Shown one piece after another: positions 1-9,409 of a stretch of 64,000 bases of DNA. Below the pieces are notes generated by a model. The model was not told the DNA's origin. It saw nothing but the letters and a program-made list of their open reading frames with translations, and did no database searches. Where the stretch lies: the NCBI GenBank assembly GCA_036675505.1, contig JAKFEW010000110.1:1-64000 (forward strand), in the 5' to 3' direction. This DNA comes from JAKFEW01 sp036675505 (GTDB taxonomy: Bacteria > Cyanobacteriota > Sericytochromatia > S15B-MN24 > JAQBPE01). Every line of letters starts with the position of its first letter. The stretch's first letter is position 1. The position numbers and the translations under genes are program-made.

Positions 1-1063
<1,063 letters not shown>

Positions 1064-1096
1064 CGGTCGGTCCAGCCATGCGGGAAGGGTGTCTTC

Positions 1097-1125
1097 ATGA
1101 TAGTTTCTAATTTGACAAAAGTCAA
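1097..1125 (-). promoter_or_regulatory. Promoter with palindromic operator upstream of the sensor kinase
   Basis: On the minus strand TTGACT (1125-1120) is separated by exactly 17 bases from TATCAT (1102-1097), a good sigma-70-type promoter for the kinase starting at 1063. The -35 is the left half of a perfect TTGAC-N4-GTCAA palindrome at 1112-1125. About 23 of 31 bases match the promoter at 9410-9440, including a TTAGAA run in the spacer. A repressor or activator sitting on the -35 is the natural inference. Confidence 0.6.
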
Positions 1126-1146
1126 TTTGATGGCAGAATAAAGGCC

Positions 1147-1189
1147 AAAAAAAACGGCGACGCCCCGCCCCACGGGCGCGACGTCGCCG
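1147..1189 (-). terminator. Rho-independent terminator of the small lipoprotein gene
   Basis: On the minus strand the 8-bp stem CGGCGACG/CGTCGCCG (1189-1182 with 1162-1155) is followed by a run of eight T residues (1154-1147). It lies 14 bases after the stop codon of the gene at 1203-1364. Confidence 0.8.
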
Positions 1190-1202
1190 ATCGGGAGCGG
1201 GT

Positions 1203-1364
1203 TCAGCGGGTGCGCTTGGCGTAGCCGACGCCCGGATCCTGCATCGCCTCGTAGATGGGCGAGCCTGCGGCCGAGGGACCTTGCGGCGCGAGGGCGGCGG
1301 GGGCGGCGCAGCCGGCCAGCGCGGCGGTCGCGAGGAGGGCCAGGGTCAGGAGCTTGGTCTTCAC
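1203..1364 (-). CDS. Small lipoprotein (53 aa)
   Basis: A short gene starting with GTG at 1364. The product begins MKTKLLTLALLATAALAGC, a clean lipoprotein signal with lipobox LAGC, so the mature protein starts at Cys19. The remaining roughly 35 residues are Ala/Pro-rich, then end in a charged stretch containing YEAMQDPGVGYAKRTR. No family is recognised. A strong terminator follows the stop codon, supporting an independent transcript. It is divergent from the fumarylacetoacetase-like gene at 1469, with about 104 bases between them. The ribosome binding site is weak. The signal peptide, in-frame stop and terminator make it very likely a real envelope lipoprotein. Confidence 0.75.
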   Translation of the reverse strand: MKTKLLTLALLATAALAGCAAPAALAPQGPSAAGSPIYEAMQDPGVGYAKRTR

Positions 1365-1468
1365 GCGTGTACTCGCTTTCGGTCTCGTCGGGGGGCGCTG
1401 TCGACTTCCTACCCGGCGGCCCCCGACGCCTCAGGAAGCGACCGAGGGAAAAATGTTAGGATGGCGCC

Positions 1469-2491
1469 ATGCGCCTCGTCACCTTCGAACTGCAGACCGT
1501 GCTCGGCCGGCACCGCCGGCTCGGCGCGATGCTCGGCGATGGCCAGGTCGTCGATCTGAACCTGGCCTGCGCCGCCCGCCTCGAACGCGCGGGCGAGCCG
1601 GCCTGGCGCCGCCTCGCGGACGCGTTCGTGCCGGCGGACATGCGCGGCTTCCTCGCGGGCGGCGCGCGCGCGTGGGACGAGGCCCGGGCCGCGTTCGAGT
1701 CGCTGCGGGCCTTCGAGAACGAGCGCGCGCCGCTCGGGCCCGAAGACGCCATGTTGGTCCATGCGCGCAGCGCGGTACGCCTGCTGGCTCCCCTGCCCGA
1801 GCCCCAGAGCCTGCGCGATTTCTACGCCTTCGAAGAACACGTGAAGACCGGCTTCGCCAGGCGCAACGAGGAGATTCCGCCGCCCTGGTACGAGATCCCG
1901 GTTTACTACAAGGGCAACCACCGCAGCATCTATGGCCCGGAAGACGAGCTCCTCTGGCCGCGCTACACCCGGCAGCTCGACTTCGAGCTCGAGCTCGCCG
2001 TCGTGATCGGCCGCGAGGGCCGCAACATCGCCGTCGCGGACGCGTCCCGCCACATCGCGGGCTACATGGTGATGAACGATGTCTCGGCGCGCGACATCCA
2101 GCGCAAGGAGATGGCCTGCCGGCTGGGACCCGCCAAGGGCAAGGATTTCGCGACGGTGTTCGGCCCCTGGCTGGTCACGCCGGACGAGGTCGGCGACACC
2201 ACCTCGCTGCCCGCGACCGTGCGGGTGAACGGCGAGGTGTGGTCCGAGAGCGATGCCGGCCACCCTTACTGGACCTTCGACCAGATGATCGCCCACGTCT
2301 CGATGGACGAGACGCTTTACCCGGGCGACGTGATCGGCTCCGGCACCGTCGGCCGCGGATGCGGCCTGGAGCTCGACCGCTGGATCCAGCCGGGTGACCT
2401 GGTCGAGCTCGAGATCGCCCGCGTGGGCGTGCTGCGCAACCGGGTCGGCCGGCCCGTCGACGCGCCCGCGCCCGCGCTGAGAGGAGGCTAG
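1469..2491 (+). CDS. Fumarylacetoacetate hydrolase family protein
   Basis: 340 aa. FAH-family features are present in order: DFYAFEEHVKTGF (about residues 116-128), the acidic LDFELELAVVIG metal-binding region, NDVSARDIQRKEM, and a C-terminal GSGTVGRGCGLELDRW followed by PGDLVELEI. FAH enzymes hydrolyse fumarylacetoacetate to fumarate and acetoacetate, the last step of tyrosine and homogentisate catabolism. The homogentisate dioxygenase gene starts two bases after this stop codon, which strongly supports that role. The protein is shorter than eukaryotic fumarylacetoacetase (about 420 aa) and resembles the compact bacterial FAH group, so a different acylpyruvate substrate is possible. No maleylacetoacetate isomerase gene is adjacent. 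Confidence 0.85.
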   Translation: MRLVTFELQTVLGRHRRLGAMLGDGQVVDLNLACAARLERAGEPAWRRLADAFVPADMRGFLAGGARAWDEARAAFESLRAFENERAPLGPEDAMLVHARSAVRLLAPLPEPQSLRDFYAFEEHVKTGFARRNEEIPPPWYEIPVYYKGNHRSIYGPEDELLWPRYTRQLDFELELAVVIGREGRNIAVADASRHIAGYMVMNDVSARDIQRKEMACRLGPAKGKDFATVFGPWLVTPDEVGDTTSLPATVRVNGEVWSESDAGHPYWTFDQMIAHVSMDETLYPGDVIGSGTVGRGCGLELDRWIQPGDLVELEIARVGVLRNRVGRPVDAPAPALRGG

Positions 2492-2493
2492 CC

Positions 2494-3651
2494 GTGGAAA
2501 ACCTGTTCATGCTCGCGAAAGGGCGGTTCGCGCCCCAGGCGCACGTGGCTTTGCCTGAGGGCACCTTCGAGGAAGAGCACGGGCGCGACGGCTTCTTCGG
2601 CCGCGTGTCGCACCTGTACCACGCCCACCCGCCGACCGGCTGGTTGCGCATCGAGGGCCCGCTGCGGCCGCATGCGCTGCGCGCCTTCGACCTCCGGCCC
2701 GGCGATCGCGACGACCCGCGGGGTGGTCCTGTCACTTTCCTCTACAACGACGACGTCGCGCTCAAGATCTCGCGCCGCCGCCAGCCCATGCCGTACGCCT
2801 ATCGCAACGCGGACGGCGACGAGGTCTGGTTCGTGCACCGCGGCGGCGGTCGCCTGGAGACCGACTACGGCCCGCTGGAGCTGGAGGCGGGCGACTACTG
2901 CGTGATCCCGCGCGGCACGACCTACCGGCTCACGCCGTCCGGAGACGACCCGTTCTACCTCGTGATCGAGTCGGCCTCCGAGATCCGGCTCCCCGACAAG
3001 GGCATGCTGGGCCGCAACGCGCTCTTCGACCCGGGCGTGATCGTCACGCCCGCGCCGGCGCCGTCGCTCGCCGAGGGCGGCGAGTGGGAGCTCGTGATCA
3101 AGCGCGAGGGCCAGCACACCTCGGTGTTCTACCCCTTCGACCCGATCGACGCGGTGGGCTGGAAGGGCGACCTGACGCCCTGGAAGTTCAACGTGCGCGA
3201 TTTCCGGCCGGTGATGAGCCACCGCTACCACCTGCCGCCCAGCGTGCACACCACGATGCTCGGCACCAACTTCGTGGTCTGCACCTTCGCGCCGCGGCCG
3301 CTCGAGGAGGACCCGGAAGCCGTGCGCGTGCCCTTCTTCCACCGAAACATCGACTTCGACGAGGTCATCTTCTACCACGACGGCGATTTCTTCAGCCGCG
3401 ACGGCATCTCGCCCGGCATGGTCACCTACCACCCGATCGGCATCCACCACGGGCCGCACCCGAAGGCGATCGCGGCCTCGCGCGGCAAGGCCGCGACCCA
3501 GGAGTACGCCGTCATGGTCGACGCCAAGAAGCCCTTCAAGCTCACGCCCGAGGCCGAGGCCGTCGAGTGGGCGGATTACTGGGCGAGCTGGGGCGCAAGC
3601 GAAGCAGGATCTGAGAAAACTGAAGATCACGCCCAGGGGGCGTCCACGTGA
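2494..3651 (+). CDS. hmgA: Homogentisate 1,2-dioxygenase
   Basis: 385 aa from a GTG start with a good GAGGAGG at 2481-2487. The C-terminal cupin carries the expected iron ligands: His of FFHRNIDF, Glu of DFDEVIFYH and His of GIHHGPHP, matching the HRN/E/HGP ligand set known for homogentisate dioxygenase. The enzyme opens homogentisate to maleylacetoacetate using Fe(II) and O2. It is somewhat shorter than Pseudomonas and human enzymes (about 430-445 aa), as in several compact bacterial homologues. It is the middle gene of a three-gene operon: 2 bases after the FAH-family gene and overlapping the flavin reductase by 4 bases (GTGA). Confidence 0.9.
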   Translation: MENLFMLAKGRFAPQAHVALPEGTFEEEHGRDGFFGRVSHLYHAHPPTGWLRIEGPLRPHALRAFDLRPGDRDDPRGGPVTFLYNDDVALKISRRRQPMPYAYRNADGDEVWFVHRGGGRLETDYGPLELEAGDYCVIPRGTTYRLTPSGDDPFYLVIESASEIRLPDKGMLGRNALFDPGVIVTPAPAPSLAEGGEWELVIKREGQHTSVFYPFDPIDAVGWKGDLTPWKFNVRDFRPVMSHRYHLPPSVHTTMLGTNFVVCTFAPRPLEEDPEAVRVPFFHRNIDFDEVIFYHDGDFFSRDGISPGMVTYHPIGIHHGPHPKAIAASRGKAATQEYAVMVDAKKPFKLTPEAEAVEWADYWASWGASEAGSEKTEDHAQGAST

Positions 3652-4298
3652 TCATCGATCCCGCCGCGGGCCCCTGGAACGACGCCTACCGCCTCATCAC
3701 GGGGGCGGTGATCCCGCGGCCGATCGCGTTCGTCGCGACGCTGGGCCCGGACGGCACGGCCAACCTGGCGCCGTTCAGCTTCTTCACCGTCGTCTGCGCC
3801 AACCCGCTCACGATCTGCTTTGCGCCGATGCGCCGCGGCCCGGCCGCCGAGAAGAAGGACACGCTCAAGAACATCGAGGCCACCGGCGAGTTCGTGGTGA
3901 ACATCGTCGATGAGCGCTTCGTGGCGGCGATGAACGTCTGTGCCGGCGACTTCGACCCTTGCATCAGCGAGTTCGCGGCAAGCGGCCTCACGCCAGCCAG
4001 CAGCGAGGTGGTGAAGCCGCCGCGCGTGGCCGAGTCGCCGATCAGCCTCGAGTGCCGGCGTTTCCAGATCGTGGAGGTGAGCGATCGGCCGGGCGGGGGC
4101 AGCCTCGTGCTGGGCACCGTGCTGCGGATCCACGTGAACGACGCGATCCTCGAGGACGGCGCGATCCGCCCGGGCGAGGGCTGGCGGCCGATCGCCCGCT
4201 GCGGCGGCGTCACCTATGCGCGCGTCACGGACACCTTCGAGCTGCCCCGGCCGACGCTCACGGCGGAACAGCTGAAGGGCAAGTCTCCCATCACCTGA
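3648..4298 (+). CDS. Flavin reductase-like FMN-binding split-barrel protein
   Basis: 216 aa, starting with GTG inside the stop region of hmgA (4-base overlap), so it is translationally coupled. The N-terminus YRLITGAVIPRPIAFVATL, followed by NLAPFSFFTVVCANPLTICF, is the classic FMN-binding split-barrel signature of the flavin reductase/DIM6-NTAB group. Proteins of this family bind FMN and often reduce it for partner monooxygenases, though many have unknown substrates. Its place behind hmgA suggests a role in aromatic amino acid degradation, perhaps supporting an upstream oxygenase encoded elsewhere. That link is inference. Confidence 0.85.
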   Translation: MIIDPAAGPWNDAYRLITGAVIPRPIAFVATLGPDGTANLAPFSFFTVVCANPLTICFAPMRRGPAAEKKDTLKNIEATGEFVVNIVDERFVAAMNVCAGDFDPCISEFAASGLTPASSEVVKPPRVAESPISLECRRFQIVEVSDRPGGGSLVLGTVLRIHVNDAILEDGAIRPGEGWRPIARCGGVTYARVTDTFELPRPTLTAEQLKGKSPIT

Positions 4299-4326
4299 CG
4301 AACCCACCCGGAGAGGGACAGGGTTT

Positions 4327-4953
4327 TTAGGACTCCGCGCCCGGGCGGCCGCGCAGGACCTCGATGTCCTCGTCACCCTGCGGCTCCTCGATGCCGACCT
4401 GGCGCATGATCGCGATGTCGATGCGCGGCGAAGGCTTGGCGCGCAGCGCGGATCGCGCGGCGTCGGGCACCACGATCGCCTCGGCGTCCCGGAACTCGAT
4501 CGCCCGGTGCGGCGCGAGCAGCATCGCGTCGGTGGGCTCGCTCAGATCGGCGTGCGGCATGACCTCGTAGAACCGCACCGAGCCGTCTTGCGGGTCGAAC
4601 AGCACGTCGGCGACCACGCCGATCGGCTGGTCCTTCCCATCGAGCACGCGCATATCGACCACCTGATCGAGGGCGCGCAGGACGCCTTCGCCGTCCACCG
4701 TGAAATCGCGGTCGAGGCCCCGGCTCGTGCCGATCTCGTCGCTCACCGTCGCGATGTCGGCGGTCAGCTCGACCACGTCGGTCACCGGCAGGGGCTCATC
4801 GCGGTTGAGCACGACGTCCGGTCCCCATTCCACGTCGAAGGCCACCAACCGGTGTTCGGTCGGGTCCAGGAAGGCGTCCCGGATCTCGCCCATCCGCACG
4901 CCGAGTCTCGTCTCGATCGGCATGCCCACCATGCTCGCCAGGCTCCGCTGCAT
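4327..4953 (-). CDS. PRC-barrel domain protein
   Basis: 208 aa from the ATG at 4953, preceded by a strong AGGAGGA. A longer open frame upstream is discarded because it lacks a ribosome binding site and is Arg/Gly-rich. Two PRC-barrel-like repeats are visible: MVGMPIETRLGVRMGEIRDA with HRLVAFDV near the N-terminus, and VVDMRVLDGKDQPIGVVADV with VRFYEVM in the middle. PRC-barrels are small beta domains found in photosynthetic reaction centre H subunits, RimM and many stress or envelope-linked proteins. There is no signal peptide or membrane segment. It is convergent with the hmgA operon, ending 28 bases from it. The exact role is unknown. Confidence 0.8.
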   Translation of the reverse strand: MQRSLASMVGMPIETRLGVRMGEIRDAFLDPTEHRLVAFDVEWGPDVVLNRDEPLPVTDVVELTADIATVSDEIGTSRGLDRDFTVDGEGVLRALDQVVDMRVLDGKDQPIGVVADVLFDPQDGSVRFYEVMPHADLSEPTDAMLLAPHRAIEFRDAEAIVVPDAARSALRAKPSPRIDIAIMRQVGIEEPQGDEDIEVLRGRPGAES

Positions 4954-4971
4954 ATTCTCCTCCTTCAATCT

Positions 4972-5048
4972 GCGCCCCCCGGCGCCACGGCATTGGTTGC
5001 CGGCCGGGATCCAGCCACCATCATCGGGCGCCCCCCGGCGCCGTGGCA
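4972..5048. repeat. Imperfect 21-bp direct repeat pair
   Basis: Copies at 4972-4992 and 5028-5048 share 19 of 21 bases, beginning GCGCCCCCCGGCGCC. The second overlaps the 3' end of the lipid kinase gene. This could be a local duplication that reset the stop region. Confidence 0.5.
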
Positions 5049-5968
5049 TCAGTAGCCGACCTGGATACCGTCACGCGTGCCGGCGCGATCACGGTGATCG
5101 CCCCGGGCACGACCTCGAACATCAGGCGCTCGCCGAGCGCCACGATCTCGCCGTCCAGGTTGACCGGCTCGCGGTGGCTGAGCGCCACGTCGAGGCGGGC
5201 GGTGCGGAAGGCGATCGCCTCCGGTTGCATGCCCAGGTCGCCGTGCCGAACCGCGCCGGCCAGGCGAGGCAGCGCGCGCGCCGGCAACTCCGGCGACATC
5301 AGCTGCACGTCGAGCAGCCCGTCCTCCAGCGTGGCGTCATGGCCCGCCAGGTTGCCGCCGCCGAAGTAGCGCCCGTTCGCGACCAGCACCTGCGACGCTC
5401 GCATCACGGCGGTCTGGCCATCCGCGCGCAGCGCCAGCTCGAGCGACGCGGATCGACGCCAGGCGCTGAACGCCGCGAACACGTATGCGAGCGGCCCGAG
5501 CCAGCGCTTGAGGCGTTCGTCCGCGAGGCGCGCCGTCTCGGCCCCCAGGCCCAGGTGGGCCGCGTTGAGGAAGTACCGGCCGTTCACGCGCCCGAGGTCC
5601 ACCGCCCGTCCGCTGCCATGCGCCGCCAGGGCCGCCGCGGCGGACAGGTTCGCGGGGATGCCGAGGGCGCGCGCGAAGTCGTTGGCGGTGCCCATCGGCA
5701 GCACGGCGAGCCGGAGCCTGGAGCCGGCCAGCGCGTTCGCCACCAGGTGCAAGGTGCCGTCGCCGCCGGCCGCGACCACCGTGGTCGCGCCGACCGAGTG
5801 GGCCCGGTGCAACAGCTCCTCGGCCGGGATGTCGGGCTCCACGCTCATGGGCGCGAGGGCGAGGCCCGCCGTCCGCAGGAGCTCGCGGACGGATGCGGCG
5901 GTGTGGCCGCGGGCCGTGAGGCAACGCGGGTTGGCGACCAGGATGGCCGTTTCAGCGTCTTCCGCCAC
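5021..5968 (-). CDS. Diacylglycerol/lipid kinase (YegS/BmrU/DagK family)
   Basis: 315 aa from a GTG at 5968 with a strong GGAGGGAG upstream. The ATP-binding glycine-rich loop AAGGDGTLHLVANAL lies near residues 67-81, followed by PMGTANDFARALGIP. Both are signatures of the DAGK catalytic fold shared with NAD kinase and sphingosine kinase. The C-terminal beta domain ends with HREPVNLDGEIVALGERLMFEVVPGA, typical of the group. Members phosphorylate membrane lipids such as diacylglycerol on the cytoplasmic face; substrate cannot be set from sequence. It is transcribed toward the PRC-barrel gene, separated by 67 bases. Confidence 0.9.
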   Translation of the reverse strand: MAEDAETAILVANPRCLTARGHTAASVRELLRTAGLALAPMSVEPDIPAEELLHRAHSVGATTVVAAGGDGTLHLVANALAGSRLRLAVLPMGTANDFARALGIPANLSAAAALAAHGSGRAVDLGRVNGRYFLNAAHLGLGAETARLADERLKRWLGPLAYVFAAFSAWRRSASLELALRADGQTAVMRASQVLVANGRYFGGGNLAGHDATLEDGLLDVQLMSPELPARALPRLAGAVRHGDLGMQPEAIAFRTARLDVALSHREPVNLDGEIVALGERLMFEVVPGAITVIAPARVTVSRSATDATAPGGAR

Positions 5969-6022
5969 GGCTTAGCTCCCTCCGACCTGGGTAGTTCCTC
6001 GATTCTAGGTCGGCGTCAGGCC

Positions 6023-6060
6023 AAAAGAAACGCCGGCCTGATCCCTGGGATCAGGCCGGC
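6023..6060 (-). terminator. Rho-independent terminator of the START-like gene
   Basis: A perfect 13-bp inverted repeat GCCGGCCTGATCC/GGATCAGGCCGGC with a 3-base loop (6032-6060) lies just after the stop at 6074. On the minus strand it is followed by the T-rich GTTTCTTTTGG. Confidence 0.85.
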
Positions 6061-6073
6061 GCCGGGGCGAAGT

Positions 6074-6730
6074 TCAGCCGTTCGACCGGGCAGCGCCGCC
6101 GCGCACGTGGGTCTTCACGCGCTTCCGGGTGCCCTTGATCACGTCGGGCAGGACCTGGCGGGTGGCGAACTCCACGAGCCAGCCAGGCACGATGTCGAGC
6201 CACGGATCGACCGTGAGGTGGTATTGCAGCCGCGTGCGGTTGGGGCCCATCGGGTTGACCTGCCAGTAGCCGCGCTCGAAGCGCAGGTTGGTCTCGCCCG
6301 GCGCCATCGTCCAGGCGACGGAGCCCTTGCGGCGGTTCTCGACGTTGAGGTTGACCATGTAATGGTCGTGGAGCGGCCACGGCGGACGCATCCGCACGTA
6401 CTGGTGGGTGGCGCCGCCCGCGCGCTTCCGCACGGTGCTCTCGACGACCAGCGGAAGGAACTCCTTGTAATCGTCGTACGACGTGACCGCGCTCCACACC
6501 GCGTCGAACGGCGCGTCGATCGTGCCGTAGACGTCCATGTGGTAAATCGGGTGGCGGTTGACCATCGCCACGACGATCTCGCCGCGCGCGATCTGGGCTT
6601 CCTGGGCAGCCGTGGGGTTGGTCGTGATCTGGGTCTGGTCCGCCGCTCGCGCCGGTGAGGGTCCAAATGCCCCGCCCAGGCCGACCACGAGGGCGATCGC
6701 TGCCGTTGTTCGTGAAATTGCCTGGTTCAC
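6074..6730 (-). CDS. Secreted SRPBCC/START-like protein
   Basis: 218 aa from a GTG at 6730 with AGGAAGGA upstream. The first 29 residues (MNQAISRTTAAIALVVGLGG, then FGPSPARA-A) form a Sec signal peptide with an AxA-type cleavage site. The mature part contains IDAPFDAVWSAVTSYDDYKEFLPL, a hallmark of the SRPBCC/polyketide cyclase (Coq10/START) fold, with a hydrophobic ligand cavity. Later VNPMGPNRTRLQYHLTVDPW and a C-terminal helix fit the same fold. Such proteins bind lipids or other hydrophobic molecules; an exported one probably works in the periplasm. The gene is monocistronic, with its own terminator. Confidence 0.85.
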   Translation of the reverse strand: MNQAISRTTAAIALVVGLGGAFGPSPARAADQTQITTNPTAAQEAQIARGEIVVAMVNRHPIYHMDVYGTIDAPFDAVWSAVTSYDDYKEFLPLVVESTVRKRAGGATHQYVRMRPPWPLHDHYMVNLNVENRRKGSVAWTMAPGETNLRFERGYWQVNPMGPNRTRLQYHLTVDPWLDIVPGWLVEFATRQVLPDVIKGTRKRVKTHVRGGAARSNG

Positions 6731-6817
6731 CCCGCGGTCCTTCCTGAAATGCGCGACTGGGACGCTTATACCCCGTTCGGGCTCGCGCCGACCCTCGTTC
6801 GCTCCTCAGCTCGGAAC

Positions 6818-7312
6818 CTAGGTGCGGTCCGGGGCTCGGGCGATCGGAGGCGGCACTTCGCCGCGGACCATCAGCTGGCGCATGGCTTCATAGGCCACGA
6901 CGGCGACGGCGTTCGAAAGGTTCAGGCTGCGGACCGGACCCCAGTGCGGGATGCGGACGGTCGAGTCGGGGAAGCGCGCCAGCAGCTCCGGTGGCAGGCC
7001 GGCCGTCTCACGGCCGAACACCAGGAAGTCGTCGGCCTCGTACCGCCAGTCCAGGTGCAGGCGCTCGGCGTGCGAGCTGGTGAAGAGCCAGCGCGCCTGC
7101 GGGTAGGCGGCCTCGAGCGCCGCGAAGTCCTCGTGGCGGTGGAGCTTCACGTGTTCCCAGTAATCGAGGCCGGCGCGCTTGAGGTGGCGATCGTCGATCG
7201 AGAACCCCAGCTTGCCGACCAGGTGGAGGTTGGCGCCGAGCCCCGCGCACAAGCGCGAGACGTTGCCGGTGTTCGGGGGGATTTCGGGTTCGATGAGGAC
7301 GATGTTCAGCAC
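6818..7312 (-). CDS. trmL: tRNA (cytidine/uridine-34 2'-O)-methyltransferase
   Basis: 164 aa, close to the 157 aa of E. coli TrmL. The SPOUT-class signatures are present: LIEPEIPPNTGNVSRLCAGL at the N-terminus, VFGRETAGLPPELL in the middle and the knot motif IPHWGPVRSLNLSNAVAVV near the C-terminus. The enzyme methylates the 2'-OH of wobble base 34 in certain tRNA-Leu species, using S-adenosylmethionine. The GTG at 7312 is the only start that gives the family N-terminus; a GGAAGG lies immediately in front, closer than usual. It is divergent from the AMIN gene at 7380. Confidence 0.9.
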   Translation of the reverse strand: MLNIVLIEPEIPPNTGNVSRLCAGLGANLHLVGKLGFSIDDRHLKRAGLDYWEHVKLHRHEDFAALEAAYPQARWLFTSSHAERLHLDWRYEADDFLVFGRETAGLPPELLARFPDSTVRIPHWGPVRSLNLSNAVAVVAYEAMRQLMVRGEVPPPIARAPDRT

Positions 7313-7379
7313 CCTTCCATGATAGCAAGCCCCACGGTACACTGAACCCGACCGGGCGGTCCGGTCGGTCGGAGCTTCG

Positions 7380-9308
7380 ATGCGCACCCGTTTCCTCGCC
7401 AGTCTCGTCGCCCTTGCGCTCGCGCTCGCGCCCGTCACGCCCGCCTTCGCGGCCGAGCAGGTGCGTGATCACGTCCCCGGCGTCTCTTACCGCGCCAGCT
7501 CCCGCGTGCTCTCGTTGCGCCTGCCGGGCGGCGGCGTGCCCATGATCGAGGAGTCCGCGAACCCGCCGCGCTTCGTGGTCGAGATCCCCGGGCTCGTCGA
7601 CGTGCCGCCCGCCGATGTCCCCTACGATGACGGCCTCGTCGCCAGGATGACCGTCACGCGGGTCGCCAACGCGACCCGCGTCGAACTCGAGCTACGCCGC
7701 CCGCTCAACGGCGGCTGGCAGGCCAGCGTGGTGCGCGGCCGCCTCGAGCTCACGCTCTCGCCGCTCGGGCTCGTCGCGCCGGTCGCGACGCCGCGTCCCA
7801 GGCTGCGGCCCACGCCCCGGCCGACGCCCCGGCCGACGCCCAGGCCGACGCCGCTCCCGACCCCCGAACCCACCCCGACGCCGACGCCCGTCTCGACGCC
7901 CGCGCCGACGGCGAGACCGACCGTCCGGCCGACGCTGCGCCCGGTGATCCGCCCGCGTCCGCGCCTCACGCCGCGGCCCGCCGCAAGGCCGACGCCGCGC
8001 CCGGTGCGCCCCTTGCCCACCCCCGAGGGGATCCTGCCCACGGCGCTGCCGACGCCCGTTGCGCTGCCGACGCCGATCCTGACGCCGTCGCCCGAGGCGA
8101 TCGCGCCGAGCCCGGTGCCCACGCCGGAAGCGACGCTCGCGCCGACCCCGGCCCCCACCGAAGCCGCCACGCCGGTGCCGACGCCGCGCGCCACGCCGCG
8201 CCCACGGCCCACCCCGCGGCCTCGCCCGACCCCGCGGCCGACCCCGAAACCGACCCCGCGGCCGACGCCCCGACCCACGCCGACGCCCCGGCCGACGCCG
8301 GTGCCCACGCCGCAGCCAACCCCGACGCCGACGCCTGTACCGACGCCAGTACCGACCCCGGTGCCGACCCCGGTGCCGACCCCGGTGCCGACCCCGGTGC
8401 CGACCCCCGTTCCAACCCCCATGCCCAGCCCGAGCGAGGGCACCGTCGGCGTGCGCCCCGGCATTCGCCCGGTGACGCCCGCGGTCGGCAACTTCGCCCG
8501 GGTTGGCCAGATGACCTACGACGAGGAAGTGCGCTTCTTCCTGCTGCCGGTCACGCGCAAGGTCACGCCGAAGTTCACGATGGAAGACAACCCGCCGCGG
8601 CTCGTGATCGACCTGCCCGGCGCGGTGGTCGGCGACACCCAGGAAAAGGCATTCCCCGGCGCGCTCGTTCGCGAGGCGGTGGCCTACCAGCACACCCCGA
8701 CCGCCGCGCGCGTCGTGCTGACGTTCGCCCGCCCGATCGGCCGCAATTGGGGCGTCAAGCAGTCGGGTGGCAACATCGTGCTGGTCTTCGACCGCCGGCC
8801 GGTCGACGCGCCGCCCGAGACCGCCACCCCGGCCCCCGTGCGGCCGACGGCGACGCCGCGGGTGCTGCCCAGGCCCACCGCCCGCCCGACCGCGCGTCCC
8901 ACGCCGAAGCCCACCCCGCAGCCGACGCCCAGTCCGACCCTGCGGCCCACGGCACGCCCCACGCCATTGCCGACGCCGAAGTCGACGGTCAAGCCGACGG
9001 CCAGGCCGACAGCCAGGACCACGCCGGCCGGCGCGCCGAGCCTCAAGCCACCGACGCTGCGTTCGGGTCATCCTTTCTCGGGCACGATTTACAACATCAA
9101 CACCGGCGAGCCTCTCGCCGGGGTGCGCGTCACGATCTCGGGCCGCGTCACCGTGACGGATCGCGAGGGGCGCTTCGTGCTCACCGGCCTGCCGACCGGG
9201 GCCTTGCCGGTGGTGGTGACGGCGCCGGGCTTCGCCTCGCAGTCGTTCCAGATCCTCGTGCCGGAAGACAAGAGCCTCAGCCTGAACCTGGTGCCGTCGC
9301 TCCAGTAG
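7380..9308 (+). CDS. AMIN-domain secreted protein with Pro-Thr linkers and C-terminal carboxypeptidase-regulatory-like domain
   Basis: 642 aa. A signal peptide (MRTRFLASLVALALALAP, cleaved after AFA) precedes an AMIN-like beta domain at about residues 28-135. Then comes a long Pro-Thr-rich linker, a second AMIN-like domain at about 370-480 (MTYDEEVRFFLLPV, PPRLVIDLPGAVV), a second shorter linker and a C-terminal CarboxypepD-regulatory-like domain (FSGTIYNINTGEPLAGVRV, TDREGRFVLTGLPTG). AMIN domains bind peptidoglycan and localise amidases or secretins in the periplasm; they are frequent in cyanobacteria. No amidase or secretin domain is fused here, so it may be a cell-wall-anchored structural or adaptor protein. 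The linker DNA contains 12-bp tandem repeats that could vary in number. Confidence 0.85.
   Translation: MRTRFLASLVALALALAPVTPAFAAEQVRDHVPGVSYRASSRVLSLRLPGGGVPMIEESANPPRFVVEIPGLVDVPPADVPYDDGLVARMTVTRVANATRVELELRRPLNGGWQASVVRGRLELTLSPLGLVAPVATPRPRLRPTPRPTPRPTPRPTPLPTPEPTPTPTPVSTPAPTARPTVRPTLRPVIRPRPRLTPRPAARPTPRPVRPLPTPEGILPTALPTPVALPTPILTPSPEAIAPSPVPTPEATLAPTPAPTEAATPVPTPRATPRPRPTPRPRPTPRPTPKPTPRPTPRPTPTPRPTPVPTPQPTPTPTPVPTPVPTPVPTPVPTPVPTPVPTPVPTPMPSPSEGTVGVRPGIRPVTPAVGNFARVGQMTYDEEVRFFLLPVTRKVTPKFTMEDNPPRLVIDLPGAVVGDTQEKAFPGALVREAVAYQHTPTAARVVLTFARPIGRNWGVKQSGGNIVLVFDRRPVDAPPETATPAPVRPTATPRVLPRPTARPTARPTPKPTPQPTPSPTLRPTARPTPLPTPKSTVKPTARPTARTTPAGAPSLKPPTLRSGHPFSGTIYNINTGEPLAGVRVTISGRVTVTDREGRFVLTGLPTGALPVVVTAPGFASQSFQILVPEDKSLSLNLVPSLQ
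8349..8408 (+). repeat. 12-bp tandem repeats in the Pro-Thr linker
   Basis: Five near-identical units of GTGCCGACCCCG (first unit GTACCG, last unit ending CCCCC) encode VPTP repeats. The wider linker at 7790-8430 and 8830-9030 is a degenerate PT-rich low-complexity tract. Confidence 0.85.
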
Positions 9309-9339
9309 GTCGCCGCAGAGGGACGGTTTTTCTCCATTC

Positions 9340-9363
9340 GGGGCCCCACATACGCGGGGCCCC
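9340..9363 (+). terminator. GC-rich hairpin after the AMIN gene
   Basis: A perfect GGGGCCCC/GGGGCCCC inverted repeat with an 8-base loop lies 31 bases after the stop codon. There is no T-tract after it on either strand, so intrinsic termination is uncertain; it may protect the mRNA 3' end. Confidence 0.4.
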
Positions 9364-9409
9364 GTTCGGCGTCGCGAGGCGAAGGCGACGAGGCTTCACA
9401 ATCGTTAAC

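Noticed and set aside
7790..8430. Repeats in the AMIN gene as a CRISPR array
   Set aside because: Repeat units are 6-12 bases with no spacers and code for Pro-Thr in frame; no cas genes are near.
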